A stretch of 64,000 nucleotides of DNA from Oscillatoria acuminata PCC 6304 (GTDB taxonomy: Bacteria; Cyanobacteriota; Cyanobacteriia; Cyanobacteriales; Laspinemataceae). Made by a program: the position numbers and the translations under genes. Positions 9,039 through 17,927 of this stretch are shown piece after piece (position 1 is the stretch's first letter; each line of letters opens with the position of its first letter). The notes under the pieces are model-generated. The model was not told where the DNA came from. It saw only the letters and a list, made by a program, of their open reading frames with translations, and did not search any database. The stretch spans positions 7,420,501 through 7,484,500 of the forward strand of contig NC_019693.1 of assembly GCF_000317105.1 (NCBI RefSeq), written 5' to 3'.

Positions 9039-9920
9039 TCAATCCGGTTCTGTGATAAGTTGTTTGAGTTCGGTGAGTAAAGACTCCATTTTATAGCGCT
9101 TATCTGGGTTCTCCCATGCCTTCAATTGGGTAAATTGTTGCAGAAGTCCTTCCACCTCGCGTTGTTGTTGTGCTGAGTCCCTGGGGGTTTTTTGAGCCCG
9201 GACGATTTTTTGAATGGTTCGCAGACTCAGAGACTGAGCGATCGCCCGGTCTAAAAGTGCCAACCGCTCAGACTCCGACTCTAACTTGGCAATTTCCTTC
9301 GCTTTGGTCCACTCAATCCGTCCATAGCGAAGCGCTTCAAACAACTCCGGAGGCAGTTTCAGCAACGGCAGGCGATGAGTTCGGAACGATTCGGGAGTGA
9401 TCCTCCTGCCGATGGTGGCAAAAACCTCTTGCATCAACTGTTGTTCACGATTACGGACGGCGCTGTCCGTAAATCCCCGTTTGCCATTCGCCATGTAGTT
9501 GAGCAGGGAGATAATCCAGTCCCGGTCCTTTTGCAGGCGCATCTCCAGCAGTTGCAAAATGCCTTCGGTTTCTTCAACGGGATTCAAGTCTTCTCGCTGT
9601 AAATTTTCGACCAAGGCGTACTGTAGGACTTCCGGATCGGTCATTTCCCGGACTGTCACTGGCACGTCCTTTAATCCCAGGGCTTGAGCGGCTTTATAGC
9701 GACGTTCTCCCGCGACTAACTCATATTCATTCGCGGCGATCGGGCGCACGAGTAGGGGTTGCAGGATACCATGTTCTTTGATACTAGCGGCGAGTTCCTC
9801 CATTGCCACTTCGTTAAAGTAGTTTCGCGGTTGAAACTGGGATTGGCAAATTTGCTCCAGTCGCAGGGTCTTTGACGAAAGGAACGTGGAGATATGACGT
9901 TGAGTATTTTGGGTGTCCAT
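9039..9920 (-). CDS. ParB/RepB-family partition-like protein
   Basis: 293 residues. The N-terminal ParB/Spo0J nuclease-fold domain is clear: the PRNYFNEVAMEELAASIKEH region (residues 32-51), the GERRYKAAQALG motif near 71, and the ENLQREDLNPVEE segment near 108. A helical DNA-binding region follows with GFTDSAVRNREQQLM near 150. No parA and no parS-like clusters lie alongside, and the gene stands alone, so it may be an orphan, plasmid- or phage-derived ParB rather than the main chromosomal one. Such orphan ParB-like proteins often act as DNA-binding regulators in cyanobacteria. No clear ribosome binding site precedes the ATG. Confidence 0.9.
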   Translation of the reverse strand: MDTQNTQRHISTFLSSKTLRLEQICQSQFQPRNYFNEVAMEELAASIKEHGILQPLLVRPIAANEYELVAGERRYKAAQALGLKDVPVTVREMTDPEVLQYALVENLQREDLNPVEETEGILQLLEMRLQKDRDWIISLLNYMANGKRGFTDSAVRNREQQLMQEVFATIGRRITPESFRTHRLPLLKLPPELFEALRYGRIEWTKAKEIAKLESESERLALLDRAIAQSLSLRTIQKIVRAQKTPRDSAQQQREVEGLLQQFTQLKAWENPDKRYKMESLLTELKQLITEPD

Positions 9921-10816
9921 CTGCTTTTTAAGTGGTGAGTGGGAAGCGATTAAAGGAGGCGATCGCTGTGGTGCGATCGGGCTGGGTACATCGGGTCAGG
10001 GCTAAAAGCAGGGTGGACTCGATGAAAAAACGCTTCCCTGAATAGGGGTGGGATGTATTCTCCTGGGAGTTGTAAGTACATGGACACAATATCTCAATAG
10101 GATTCTATATCTATCTCTAGGAGTAGACTCGGTTTTTTATGCGTTTTTTTGACTTTTTTATGAAAATTTCATCGACTTGATGCTTAGGGGCCACTGACAC
10201 CCCGCAGATTTTTGATAAAAATTTAGCCTGGGTTTAGCGTTGTAGTCTTTTCAATTCAAGGGTTTGAGAGGAATTGCTCGAATCATCCCCCCAAATAGAG
10301 AAGCGCTTTTTGACAGGGAAATTTTTATGGGGAGTCTCGTGGCGCAGAGTCCAGAATCACTGATTAGATAGAAGCGCTCATCCTCAGCGCATTGAAAATT
10401 CTGGCAGCGCTTCGCCCTAAATTTTCAGCTTGCCCGGTGAGGCTGCTGTTTCTGATTTAATTTTGTTCTGCTTTTTCAATTTTAAAAATATATCCCGCCA
10501 GTCTAAAATGTTTCTCACAGTTATGAGTATATTTGAGTGAGTGAGTGAGTGAGGAAAGCAATAGCCTGTGCTAAGCCGATCGCCGTTGTCACCCTGGCCA
10601 GAAGGACTGGGAGAATGCGGGCTATAGTGAGGGATTCGAGTCCCAGTTGGGCGAAACTCTAAGAGAAGGCGCGATCGCCTGGGGGAGGGAGGGATTGGCA
10701 GTAGTCGGGGATACGATCGCTGGGAAACAAGCCCCCATCCAGGAATCGTCGCATCCAGAATAGAGGTTGGTGAGACAGGATAGAGCACCCGTCCCGAAGA
10801 TGACAGAACAGGGGAG
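9921..10816. other. Intergenic region between parB-like and NACHT genes
   Basis: About 900 bases with no gene I can support. The first part should hold the parB-like promoter. A weak open frame on the minus strand (10417-10824) has low-complexity composition and overlaps the end of the NACHT gene, so it is not called. GTGA tetranucleotides are repeated near 10533-10552. Confidence 0.5.
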
Positions 10817-13441
10817 TTAGTCAAGACGGCCCCATCGGGAGAGGGGTGAGAGTCTCAGCAAGACTTGGGCATGGATGCGATGTCGGGGAACAATTTCAGC
10901 AAACTCCTCCAACTCCTCAACTGCGTCATTGTCGCCCACAACGAAGTATTCATCCGCAGCTAGGGTGAGGGAGTGTAGCTCATAGCGGGGGGAAAGGGTG
11001 ATGGTTTTCAGGGGGCGATCGTTAATCAACGCCTGTCCCTGACGAATCTCTAGGGTTTCGTGAGGTAGGGCAAGAATGCGACGGATGTAAAAGCGCCCCT
11101 CACGATTGGCTAAGGTGTCAGCGCTTTTGATGATAATGATATCTCCCCGTTGAGGAGTGCGATAGCCATAGGTGAGCTCATCGGTTAAAACCTGTTCTTG
11201 AGCCTCTAACGTGGGAGACATCATCACAGCAGTATTTATCCCCACGGTTTGGACATTCCTTATCAATAGCAGCCCGCCCAAGAACAGCATGACAGTAAGA
11301 GTCCAATTAAGCCAAAGCCGGGAAGGAGGAGCAAGGGTCAGTTGGGGGCGCGCAGTGTCTTCCCCAGCAAAATGTTCCCGTAGCAAGTCATGATAGAAGC
11401 GAAATCGTCCCCCCGATTGTTTCAGTAAACCCTGTTCACTGGCATAGGTTAAGAAGCGAGCATAGTTCCAAGGAATCACCTGATTTTGAAAAAGAATCCA
11501 GCGCAGTAAAACATGGCGAAGCACCGAGTTGAGTCCCCCCAAAAACGCGCCCGTCAGTAATCCCATCCCTATCCCCAAGATGACGACTGCGGCTGGATTC
11601 CCAAAGATAGGCTCTTGTCCAGCCCTGAGTAACAAGTCATCTATCAATAGAAATTCCATCATCCAAATGGGAGTAGTCAGCACAGAGACAATTGCCGATT
11701 TCTTAAGAGATTCCCAAATCCCTTGGTTGGGATATGATTTGACCTTAAGTTTCGCTTTTAGCCCTACAAACAGCCCTCCCTTTAGCCCTACAATTAGCCC
11801 GCACATTAGCCCTACAATCAGCCCTCTAATCAGATCTCCAATCAGCCATCCAATCAGCCCGCAAATCAGCCCTACAATCAGCCCCGCAATCAGCCCAAAA
11901 ATCCAAGAATCTAGAACAGCCCCTTTGATATTCGACCCAGATAAATCAAAGGATTCTGTTAACTCTATCTGCTTTTTAGGATATACAATCAGCCCGAAAA
12001 TTAGCCCGAACATCAGCCCGAAAATTAGCCCTACAATTAGCCCGAACATTAGCCCTCCAATCAGCCCTACAATTAGCCCTCCAATTAGACTCCCGCCCGA
12101 ATTAAACCAGCGTGTTTGTCTGGGAGTTTCCAACCAATCTGGCTGCATTTCCTCAATCAAGAACTCCGTCTGTCCTTGACGGCGGAGAATTTGAGCCAAC
12201 TGTTGCAGATAGCGGCGACTGTCTTCCTCCGAATACTCGGAGTTGTGTTTCAGGGTCAGTTGTCGATGACTATAATCCTCAAAAAGCCGATGACGACAAG
12301 CCGCTTCCCCCGCCTGGTCGGGGCAATCTGGCACAATTGGGGCTGGATAAGCCCTGGGCATTAAATCCAACAACAGGGGGGTTTTCGCCAACTTGAGCCA
12401 TCCCTGGGGACTCGCTTTTAAGACCTTCCAAAGATGGCTGGCATTGCGGTGTTTCAAATAGGCTTGAATCGCTTCATTTTCGAGGGGCTTGAGATAAACC
12501 GCTGTTTTCAGACTCAACCTTTCCTGACAATCTTGATAATCTTGAAACCGAGAACAGACGATTAACTTGAGATGTCGTTCTTTCTCATCCTCCTGCATGG
12601 AATTGATAGCCCCAATTGCTTCTGTCATGAAATTCTTGAGTTCATCCAACCCATCCAGTAGAGGTATCAGGCGTTTACGATGAAGCCAATCTTGGCTCAG
12701 TTGAGGGTCTAACCCATATTTCAACTGCAATTGCTCTACCATCCAGTGATTCAGGGTGGCCGCCTCAATCGGTTGTCGAGAGGGTCGCCAGTTGGACAAT
12801 TCAAAAATAATCGGAATGGGCGCTTGAGGGTCTTCCTGAGCCCGTTTACAAAGGGTTTGCGCTAAACCCAGCAGTTCCGTGGTTTTCCCACTTCCGCGTT
12901 CTCCCAAAATCAAGAGTTGTCCCCCTACATCCTCTTGAAAAAAGAGTTTGGAGATAGAGACATCCAGGAGTCGAGTCTTTTGTCCGACAACCACCTGAAT
13001 CGGGCGAAATAACCCATGAGACCCTGGGGATTGTTGAACCCCATAAACGGGGATATGGTAAAAATTGTCTAAGGAATCTTGGCGGCGGCCTTCAACGTCC
13101 TTGCTAATGCGTTCCAGTAGCCCCTGACGTAATTGTGACTCCGCCTCCCGTTGTTTGGATTGTCCATAAAGCCACCTCAAGTACGCCAACGCGGACAGAC
13201 CAAAGCCTGTGCTTAGGCCGAAACTGACATAAACTGAATTGGGTTGTTGTTCGAGTTGACTCACCTCCACGGCATTCAGCCAAACCCCCAGGAAACTCGC
13301 CAGCAGTGCAATCCCGAGGACGATCTGTTTTTGCCCTCGGTGGGTTACCCGTTGACCGTAAGCATTGATGGACAAGCCACCAACAACCAATAAAATAGCG
13401 TAGGGAATCAACTTGAGCAGGTTAAAGAGTTCTGGGGTCAT
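10817..13441 (-). CDS. Membrane NACHT ATPase with GLI-repeat membrane region and degenerate S26 signal-peptidase domain
   Basis: 874 residues. Two N-terminal membrane helices (about 11-28 and 40-56, perhaps a third at 72-90) are followed by a NACHT domain: Walker A GERGSGKTT (180-188), Walker B LIPLLDGLDEL (258-268), sensor LIVCSR (293-298). Residues 450-487 and 512-562 are glycine-zipper membrane arrays of G-L-I-x-G-L repeats; 615-650 and 708-727 are further membrane segments. Residues 734-870 match type I signal peptidase (S26) boxes B-E: MSPTL, PQRGDIIII, YIRRILALPHETLEIRQG, YFVVGDN. The position of the catalytic Ser is Met740 and that of the catalytic Lys is Arg787, so the domain is probably inactive as a peptidase. 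NACHT proteins are STAND-type switches often used in immunity. The membrane array could be the effector and the S26 fold a sensor; both are inference. Confidence 0.88.
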   Translation of the reverse strand: MTPELFNLLKLIPYAILLVVGGLSINAYGQRVTHRGQKQIVLGIALLASFLGVWLNAVEVSQLEQQPNSVYVSFGLSTGFGLSALAYLRWLYGQSKQREAESQLRQGLLERISKDVEGRRQDSLDNFYHIPVYGVQQSPGSHGLFRPIQVVVGQKTRLLDVSISKLFFQEDVGGQLLILGERGSGKTTELLGLAQTLCKRAQEDPQAPIPIIFELSNWRPSRQPIEAATLNHWMVEQLQLKYGLDPQLSQDWLHRKRLIPLLDGLDELKNFMTEAIGAINSMQEDEKERHLKLIVCSRFQDYQDCQERLSLKTAVYLKPLENEAIQAYLKHRNASHLWKVLKASPQGWLKLAKTPLLLDLMPRAYPAPIVPDCPDQAGEAACRHRLFEDYSHRQLTLKHNSEYSEEDSRRYLQQLAQILRRQGQTEFLIEEMQPDWLETPRQTRWFNSGGSLIGGLIVGLIGGLMFGLIVGLIFGLMFGLIFGLIVYPKKQIELTESFDLSGSNIKGAVLDSWIFGLIAGLIVGLICGLIGWLIGDLIRGLIVGLMCGLIVGLKGGLFVGLKAKLKVKSYPNQGIWESLKKSAIVSVLTTPIWMMEFLLIDDLLLRAGQEPIFGNPAAVVILGIGMGLLTGAFLGGLNSVLRHVLLRWILFQNQVIPWNYARFLTYASEQGLLKQSGGRFRFYHDLLREHFAGEDTARPQLTLAPPSRLWLNWTLTVMLFLGGLLLIRNVQTVGINTAVMMSPTLEAQEQVLTDELTYGYRTPQRGDIIIIKSADTLANREGRFYIRRILALPHETLEIRQGQALINDRPLKTITLSPRYELHSLTLAADEYFVVGDNDAVEELEEFAEIVPRHRIHAQVLLRLSPLSRWGRLD
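11750..12095 (-). repeat. Coding repeats for the GLI membrane arrays
   Basis: Two blocks of imperfect 12-base units (plus strand AATCAGCCCTAC and variants) separated by a non-repetitive stretch at about 11900-11990. They encode the G-L-I-x-G-L repeats of the NACHT protein. Unit-to-unit similarity implies growth by slippage. Confidence 0.75.
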
Positions 13442-13677
13442 CGCGGCAGGGGTCAGAGATGGGACATAACTCCATTGTTGCTGATTCTGACTACACTTGC
13501 AGCAACCGGGAGGGGACAGACTCAGTTGAGAAACAAAAAGCGATTCTCATTCCGAGCAGTTAAGATAGCCACAGGTAAAACTTGGAGGGAAAGAATCGTT
13601 CGAGCTACAATGTTTGAGACTAACAACAGATTGGCCTATGCGATCGCAGATATCTTTTAGAAAAAATAAATCCTCGT

Positions 13678-13974
13678 TCACAACGGCACCGCATCCTTGA
13701 GAATACCCTCTCGACAAAAATCTCGCAAAACTTTAACAGTAGCAACATCTACTTTTCGGCCTAAAAGGTCTTCTAAATCTTGCATTAAGCCAATCCGATC
13801 TAAAAGATTGCGATCGCTTTCCATATCTACCAGAAAATCTACGTCACTATCCTGACGTTCCTCTCCCCGCGCTACGGACCCAAAAATCCGTAAATTATAC
13901 GCTCCATGCTTAGTCGCAATCTTCAGAATTTCCTCGCGCTTTTCTTGAAGTAACTCTCTGAGACTGGTCGTCAT
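13678..13974 (-). CDS. MNT-family minimal nucleotidyltransferase (MntA-like antitoxin), apparently orphan
   Basis: 98 residues. It has the polymerase-beta-type nucleotidyltransferase signature GSVARG (32-37), the paired acids in DSDVDF (Asp44, Asp46) and a third acid at Asp76 (KVDVATV). In HEPN-MNT modules this protein is the antitoxin and modifies or neutralises a HEPN (DUF86) RNase normally encoded immediately beside it. No DUF86 frame is present: only 236 bases separate its stop from the NACHT gene, and the upstream side is repeat-bearing intergenic DNA. It may therefore be a leftover antitoxin or act in trans. All catalytic residues are retained. Confidence 0.88.
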   Translation of the reverse strand: MTTSLRELLQEKREEILKIATKHGAYNLRIFGSVARGEERQDSDVDFLVDMESDRNLLDRIGLMQDLEDLLGRKVDVATVKVLRDFCREGILKDAVPL

Positions 13975-14582
13975 AAATCTTCTTATGGGGTTTTGGTTTT
14001 GGGACCATTATACTAATCATGATAAAAGTCTGCAATAGTTCTAAACAATATCGGTTCGGTTCACCCTGGCGGCAATTTCTCGACAAGGTTGAGCCGCCAG
14101 TTCTAACGCTTCTTAGGTATAAAACCCTGAAAAGTCAGGTTCATACGAAATCCGGCTATCAAAAGTCTGTTGTATCTCTTAGCCCGCGCAGGCGGGCTTT
14201 GTCTGTGTAGCTCCAGGCTTTAGCCTGTGGGTTTTTATAGACTTTCCGAAAAATGGAGTCAGAACGTCAGCACGACCCCATCATTTTAATCGGAGGGATG
14301 GAGCGTCGGGCTGAAACCTTGGAGATATTTTAAAAAATATGACAAAAATGAAACAGCACGCAATAAATATGAGAAAATAAAGATAGAAAAACCAACAATT
14401 GTTGCCGACAATGAGAGGGATAATCGGGTTGAATCTAGCTTGAATTTTGCCCCTTCTCTCCTGGAACTCAGTCGTTGGGTTTCTCGCGATCGCCCTCAAA
14501 TTAGAACCAAAAACCTTCTAATTGTTCCACCGGCGTCGCACGTCTTTCATCACAACCTCCCTAACCGTTTCTGCTTAAAACT
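13975..14582. other. Intergenic region with a dispersed repeat
   Basis: About 600 bases. It contains one copy of the AGCCCG...CGGGCT repeat family (14176-14237), otherwise AT-rich DNA with no credible gene. An open frame at 14281-14499 on the minus strand has the composition of non-coding DNA. Confidence 0.5.
14176..14237 (-). repeat. Dispersed palindromic repeat, 'AAACCCGCAGG' family
   Basis: Reverse complement of the copies at 48989-49042 and 49301-49345 at roughly 90 percent identity by eye (AGCCCGCGCAGGCGGGCTTT followed by GTAGCTCCAGGCTTTAGCCT). It contains an internal hairpin. Confidence 0.75.
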
Positions 14583-15077
14583 ATGGTTCAGTACACGATC
14601 GCCCAATCCCCGGAAATTATCTTGACTGTTTCCGGCAGAGATTCAACCAAAGCCCGTGACAAGGCAATGGATCAACTCCTCGAAATGATGGATGAGGGGA
14701 AATTGCCTACTAAACTCTCTAACAAGCTCTCTGAAGGATTTAGTCCCGATGAATTTATTGAAGTGAAAGAACCCGAAGGCTTAGATGAAAACAGCGATGA
14801 TGCGCTGACAGAAGCGGTGCAAATTCTCAGCAGTTTGGTCACCCTCAAGGAAAAAGTGGATAAGTCCCATGCGGAGGCGCTCAAAGTGCGTGAGCAAATC
14901 GATGTTCTGTTTCAGGACCGACCCGTTACGGAAGAGGAAATTGCCAATCTCAAAGAAGGATTTAAAACCCTGAAAACCTTTGCCCAAGCCAATCAGCGCT
15001 ATCAAGCTGCGAGAGAGCAAGCGGAAGAAGCGCGGACTATTCTCGATCGCGTTCTAAAATCCACCACTGCCGAGTAA
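14583..15077 (+). CDS. Conserved-looking hypothetical protein
   Basis: 164 residues, acidic, soluble, predicted almost wholly helical after a short beta-like N-terminus (YTIAQSPEIILTVSGRDS). The charged heptad-like stretch from about residue 78 to 160 (SLVTLKEKVDKSHAEALKVR, then ANQRYQAAREQAEEARTILD) suggests a coiled coil. The start codon follows a plausible leader but lacks a strong ribosome binding site. I do not recognise the family; the regular codon use and clean boundaries support a real gene. No neighbour suggests a function. Confidence 0.75.
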   Translation: MVQYTIAQSPEIILTVSGRDSTKARDKAMDQLLEMMDEGKLPTKLSNKLSEGFSPDEFIEVKEPEGLDENSDDALTEAVQILSSLVTLKEKVDKSHAEALKVREQIDVLFQDRPVTEEEIANLKEGFKTLKTFAQANQRYQAAREQAEEARTILDRVLKSTTAE

Positions 15078-15306
15078 CCTCCGATGCAATGGATGCGACT
15101 GCACCGAATCTCGTCGGCAGTCGCCTCCACCATTCCTCTGGCAAAAAGGGTTTAAAGGTACAGATTGCCTTGAGTAGAGAAAGTTGATAGGATAAACGAC
15201 ACCGATGCTTATGGATTGAGTCGCCATTGGTGCAAACCGGGACTGGCATGGAATCCGAAGTTATCCTTAAACTCCATTTGTCGTCAAGCATGAGAGGGCG
15301 ATCGCC

Positions 15307-15504
15307 TTGTTCCAGACTATCCAAGCCAACTTACCGATTTTATACTTCTTAGCAGTCGCCCATTGTATCATGGGACTCCTCGCCGCCGGAGTTGCCCAAC
15401 GCAAAGGATATAATCGGGGTCTCTGGCTGATTTGGGGACTCATTGGCGGGACCGTCGCCTTTGTTACCGCTTCCCGTTTAAAACCCAAAACCGATGTGTT
15501 TTAG
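15307..15504 (+). CDS. Small membrane protein, uncharacterised
   Basis: Up to 65 residues from a TTG start; an ATG at 15370 would give 45 residues. Two hydrophobic segments (ILYFLAVAHCIMGLLAAGVA and GLWLIWGLIGGTVAFVTA) are joined by a basic turn (QRKGYNRG), a hairpin membrane-protein layout. The stop is followed by a hairpin shared with the convergent cysE gene. The true start is uncertain and function is unknown. Confidence 0.6.
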   Translation: MFQTIQANLPILYFLAVAHCIMGLLAAGVAQRKGYNRGLWLIWGLIGGTVAFVTASRLKPKTDVF

Positions 15505-15551
15505 CCCGCGATTGAAGGGTTTTGTCCCTGTAGTTTTTCTCCATAAAAATA

Positions 15552-15567
15552 GCCCGCCGAAGCGGGC
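15552..15567 (-). terminator. Hairpin between convergent genes (cysE terminator)
   Basis: GCCCGC-CGAA-GCGGGC with a T-rich run on the minus strand side. Placed between the stop at 15504 and the cysE stop at 15623, it probably terminates cysE and perhaps both. Confidence 0.6.
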
Positions 15568-15622
15568 ATTTATGAGTCGTAGCGGAGTATTGAATCGGTT
15601 TTGAAAGGATTTACAGGGGGGG

Positions 15623-16375
15623 TCAAATACCCGACCCGTCCAGAAACTCTTGAATCGCTTTATTATTAAGGTTACAGTTCGGCGGGAGTTGCTCTAAACA
15701 GAACTTTTCAGAGCTTGCACCGACGAACACAAAAGAAGGTTTCTGGGGTTTCATATCTTGAACTTGCTGTTCGAGAGCTTCAATGCGATCGAGTAAACTG
15801 CGAATCGCTGATGCTTCTGAATCAGGCAATTGACCATGTTCCAAGGGGTTGACTCGCACCCCGGAACGATAGAGAATTCGACCGGGAACGCCGACTACTG
15901 TACAATCTGAGGGAACATCCCGCAGCACCACAGAACCGGCCCCAATGCGGACATTATTGCCAATTTGGATATTGCCCAGCACCTTGGCACCGGCACCCAC
16001 GACAACATTTTCCCCGAGGGTGGGGTGACGCTTGCCGGATTCTTTCCCGGTACCGCCGAGGGTGACCCCTTGATAAATCAAGCTATAATCGCCGACGATC
16101 GCAGTTTCGCCAATCACCACTCCCATGCCATGATCGATGAAAACTCCCCTGCCGATCGCCGCGCCGGGGTGAATTTCAATCCCGGTGAAAAAGCGACCCA
16201 GATGAGAAATCAGGCGAGGGATGAAGGGAATGCCGACTTGGTGTAACCAGTGGGCAACACGGTGAAACAGCAGCGCTTGCAAACCTGGATAGCAAAACAA
16301 AACTTCTAGCCAGTTGCGTGCGGCTGGGTCACGCTCAAAGATAATTTGGAAGTCAGCTACAAGGGTATTTAGCAC
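15623..16375 (-). CDS. cysE: Serine O-acetyltransferase
   Basis: 250 residues, starting at GTG. It converts serine and acetyl-CoA to O-acetylserine, the first step of cysteine synthesis. The N-terminal helical part ([20 protein letters not shown]) is followed by the left-handed beta-helix built from hexapeptide repeats ([20 protein letters not shown], then [20 protein letters not shown]). The catalytic His sits in [13 protein letters not shown]. The C-terminal 70 residues beyond the helix are longer than in short bacterial CysE forms and end in an unusual acidic/hydrophobic tail. It stands alone; cysK is not adjacent. Confidence 0.96.
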   Translation of the reverse strand: MLNTLVADFQIIFERDPAARNWLEVLFCYPGLQALLFHRVAHWLHQVGIPFIPRLISHLGRFFTGIEIHPGAAIGRGVFIDHGMGVVIGETAIVGDYSLIYQGVTLGGTGKESGKRHPTLGENVVVGAGAKVLGNIQIGNNVRIGAGSVVLRDVPSDCTVVGVPGRILYRSGVRVNPLEHGQLPDSEASAIRSLLDRIEALEQQVQDMKPQKPSFVFVGASSEKFCLEQLPPNCNLNNKAIQEFLDGSGI

Positions 16376-16465
16376 GCTTCGTTAGCACTCTCGGCAAATA
16401 GACCATTTTCTATTGTACCGTGCTTGGACCGATCCGACTGAGCGACCCTGGATCCGAACAAGTGG

Positions 16466-16583
16466 GTTGTCATTGGTCATTTGTCCTTTGTCGTTTGTCA
16501 TTTGTCCTTTATCATTGGTCCTTTGTCATCAACAACCAAGGACCAAGGACCAAGGACCAATGACCAATGACCAATGACCAATG
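16466..16583. repeat. Heptamer repeat forming a long inverted repeat
   Basis: The left half is made of TCATTTGTCCTTTG-type units and the right half of CCAAGGA and CCAATGA heptamers, so the halves can pair into one long imperfect hairpin. This resembles the short tandemly repeated sequences known in filamentous cyanobacteria. Confidence 0.85.
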
Positions 16584-16633
16584 TCACCGTTTCAGCATAT
16601 TTTCGAGGTCATCTTCCCCGCAAATTGCTATGG

Positions 16634-16878
16634 CTGAGATCTTGCACCTGTTGCAACAACCGGCGGGGGATAAATCAAGCGCCTAACAGCTTGCATTCGG
16701 TTGAAACTGAGATCTTGCACCTGCTGCAACAACCGGCGGGGGATAAATCAAGCGCCTAACAGAATCAAGTCGGTTGAAACCGACTGAAAACACCACGGTA
16801 TAAGACTTCCAGTCGGTTTTAACCGACTTTAGCTATGAGGCGGGGGATTGATCCCCCGCCGGGTGTTGCAACAGGTGC
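16634..16878. repeat. Composite repeat: two direct 56-base copies and an inverted partial copy
   Basis: Units at 16634-16689 and 16707-16762 differ at one visible position. A partial inverted copy (GATCCCCCGCCGGGTGTTGC...) lies at 16850-16878. Between them are palindromes around AGTCGGTT/AACCGACT at 16767-16785 and 16811-16828. The inverted copy abuts the stop codon of the following minus-strand gene. It looks like a non-autonomous repeat cluster with no coding capacity. Confidence 0.8.
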
Positions 16879-17364
16879 TTACTCGCGAACGGAAAGGCGA
16901 TAGCGGCGGCGAACGCCCATTTCTTTGGTGCCTACCCAAATCTGATAAGTCCCTTGGGGCCAATCCGTATCGCTGATCCGGGCATCCTGACTTAACTCGG
17001 TATTATCTCCACAGCGAAAGGTATTATCGGGTCCTCGGATAATTAACGTGGTATCTACCCCTCGACTGTTTAGTTCTACGGTTAATCGGGGAAAGTCAGC
17101 GCGCAGTTCCATGATATGATCCGGTGTCGGATCTCCGAATCCGAGGCAGAGTTGGTTTTGGCGATCGCGCACGGTGGTGACGGCAGGAAGCGAAATAGAA
17201 CCGCCGGTAAAACCTGAGACTACTCCACTACTGGGTTGAAATCCCCGGGATAAAATTATGGGTTCAAAATTGGCAGGATTAGCGAAAGCGGGGATGACAT
17301 TGAATGCCAAGGTTAAGGCGATCGCGGCAGTACATTTCCAGGGATTGATGCCATTTGTTAACAT
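16879..17364 (-). CDS. Exported protein of unknown function
   Basis: 161 residues. A signal peptide (about residues 1-28, AAIALTLAFNVIPAFANP) is followed by a beta-rich domain. The segment VELNSRGVDTTLIIRGPDNT, the two Cys residues (LCLGF and FRCGDN) and the ending GTYQIWVGTKEMGVRRRYRL resemble the beta-sandwich of pre-peptidase-C-like (PPC) domains in outline only. It probably acts in the periplasm. The stop codon touches the end of the inverted repeat cluster downstream. No operon partner. Confidence 0.75.
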   Translation of the reverse strand: MLTNGINPWKCTAAIALTLAFNVIPAFANPANFEPIILSRGFQPSSGVVSGFTGGSISLPAVTTVRDRQNQLCLGFGDPTPDHIMELRADFPRLTVELNSRGVDTTLIIRGPDNTFRCGDNTELSQDARISDTDWPQGTYQIWVGTKEMGVRRRYRLSVRE

Positions 17365-17597
17365 AGTTTTAGGATCCTCTTGCCTAATTGAGGAATTCAG
17401 CTTGCAATTCTCTAGGGCTTCTGGATAGGGATTACACAGAGGACAAAAACCCGGGTTTCTGCACCTTTGTTTGTGACAAAGCAGACCAAGATTGATTCAA
17501 AAAAACGGGTTTTCAACCCTTACTGTAGCGAGGCCCTAGGTCTTCAAGGGTGGCAGTAATTATGGTGAATCGATCTGGCTTATCTCTATGTTAACGA

Positions 17598-17804
17598 ATG
17601 CTCAAATCCAATAGCCCTCTCCATCTTTTCCCTGAAATTGTCATTATGTCTGTAATTGTCATGTTGGTGGTCAGTTACGTGGCTTGGTTGCTGACTTCAT
17701 TGTTAGTGAGTATCCCCATCTTTTTCCTAGGGTCAGTCCGCCTGCCTTTACAGGTGGGTTTGTTTGTCATTTTTCTGCTAATTTTATGGACAGTGGAGGA
17801 TTAA
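17598..17804 (+). CDS. Possible small membrane protein
   Basis: 68 residues with two strongly hydrophobic segments (about 14-42 and 50-64) and an acidic end (WTVED). Start choice is open: an internal ATG at residue 17 (MSVIVMLVV) is equally likely. It lies upstream of the ABC permease on the same strand (123-base gap). I do not recognise it, and the call rests on hydrophobic composition and position only. Confidence 0.45.
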   Translation: MLKSNSPLHLFPEIVIMSVIVMLVVSYVAWLLTSLLVSIPIFFLGSVRLPLQVGLFVIFLLILWTVED

Positions 17805-17927
17805 TCTGTTCAACCGATTGATTTGACCACGGCTTGCTACCAGAGGGGGTGAGACGATCGCCTGTGCTGATGCTCCCTTGTCTCGCTTATTTTTGATGCT
17901 TTAAACCGTAAGAACCTAAGAAATACT

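Noticed and set aside
10620-10650. T-loop-like GATTCGAGTCCC suggesting a tRNA
   Set aside because: No acceptor stem, D-arm or anticodon arm can be folded around it.
10417-10824. 135-codon minus-strand frame after the NACHT gene
   Set aside because: It overlaps the NACHT stop, has low-complexity composition and no recognisable domain.
14281-14499. 72-codon minus-strand frame with a Phe/Ile-rich stretch
   Set aside because: AT-rich intergenic DNA yields such hydrophobic frames by chance; no ribosome binding site or homologous pattern.
16380-16400. TTAGCACTC half of a CIRCE operator upstream of cysE
   Set aside because: The second half (GAGTGCTAA at nine bases) is missing, and cysE is not a heat-shock gene.
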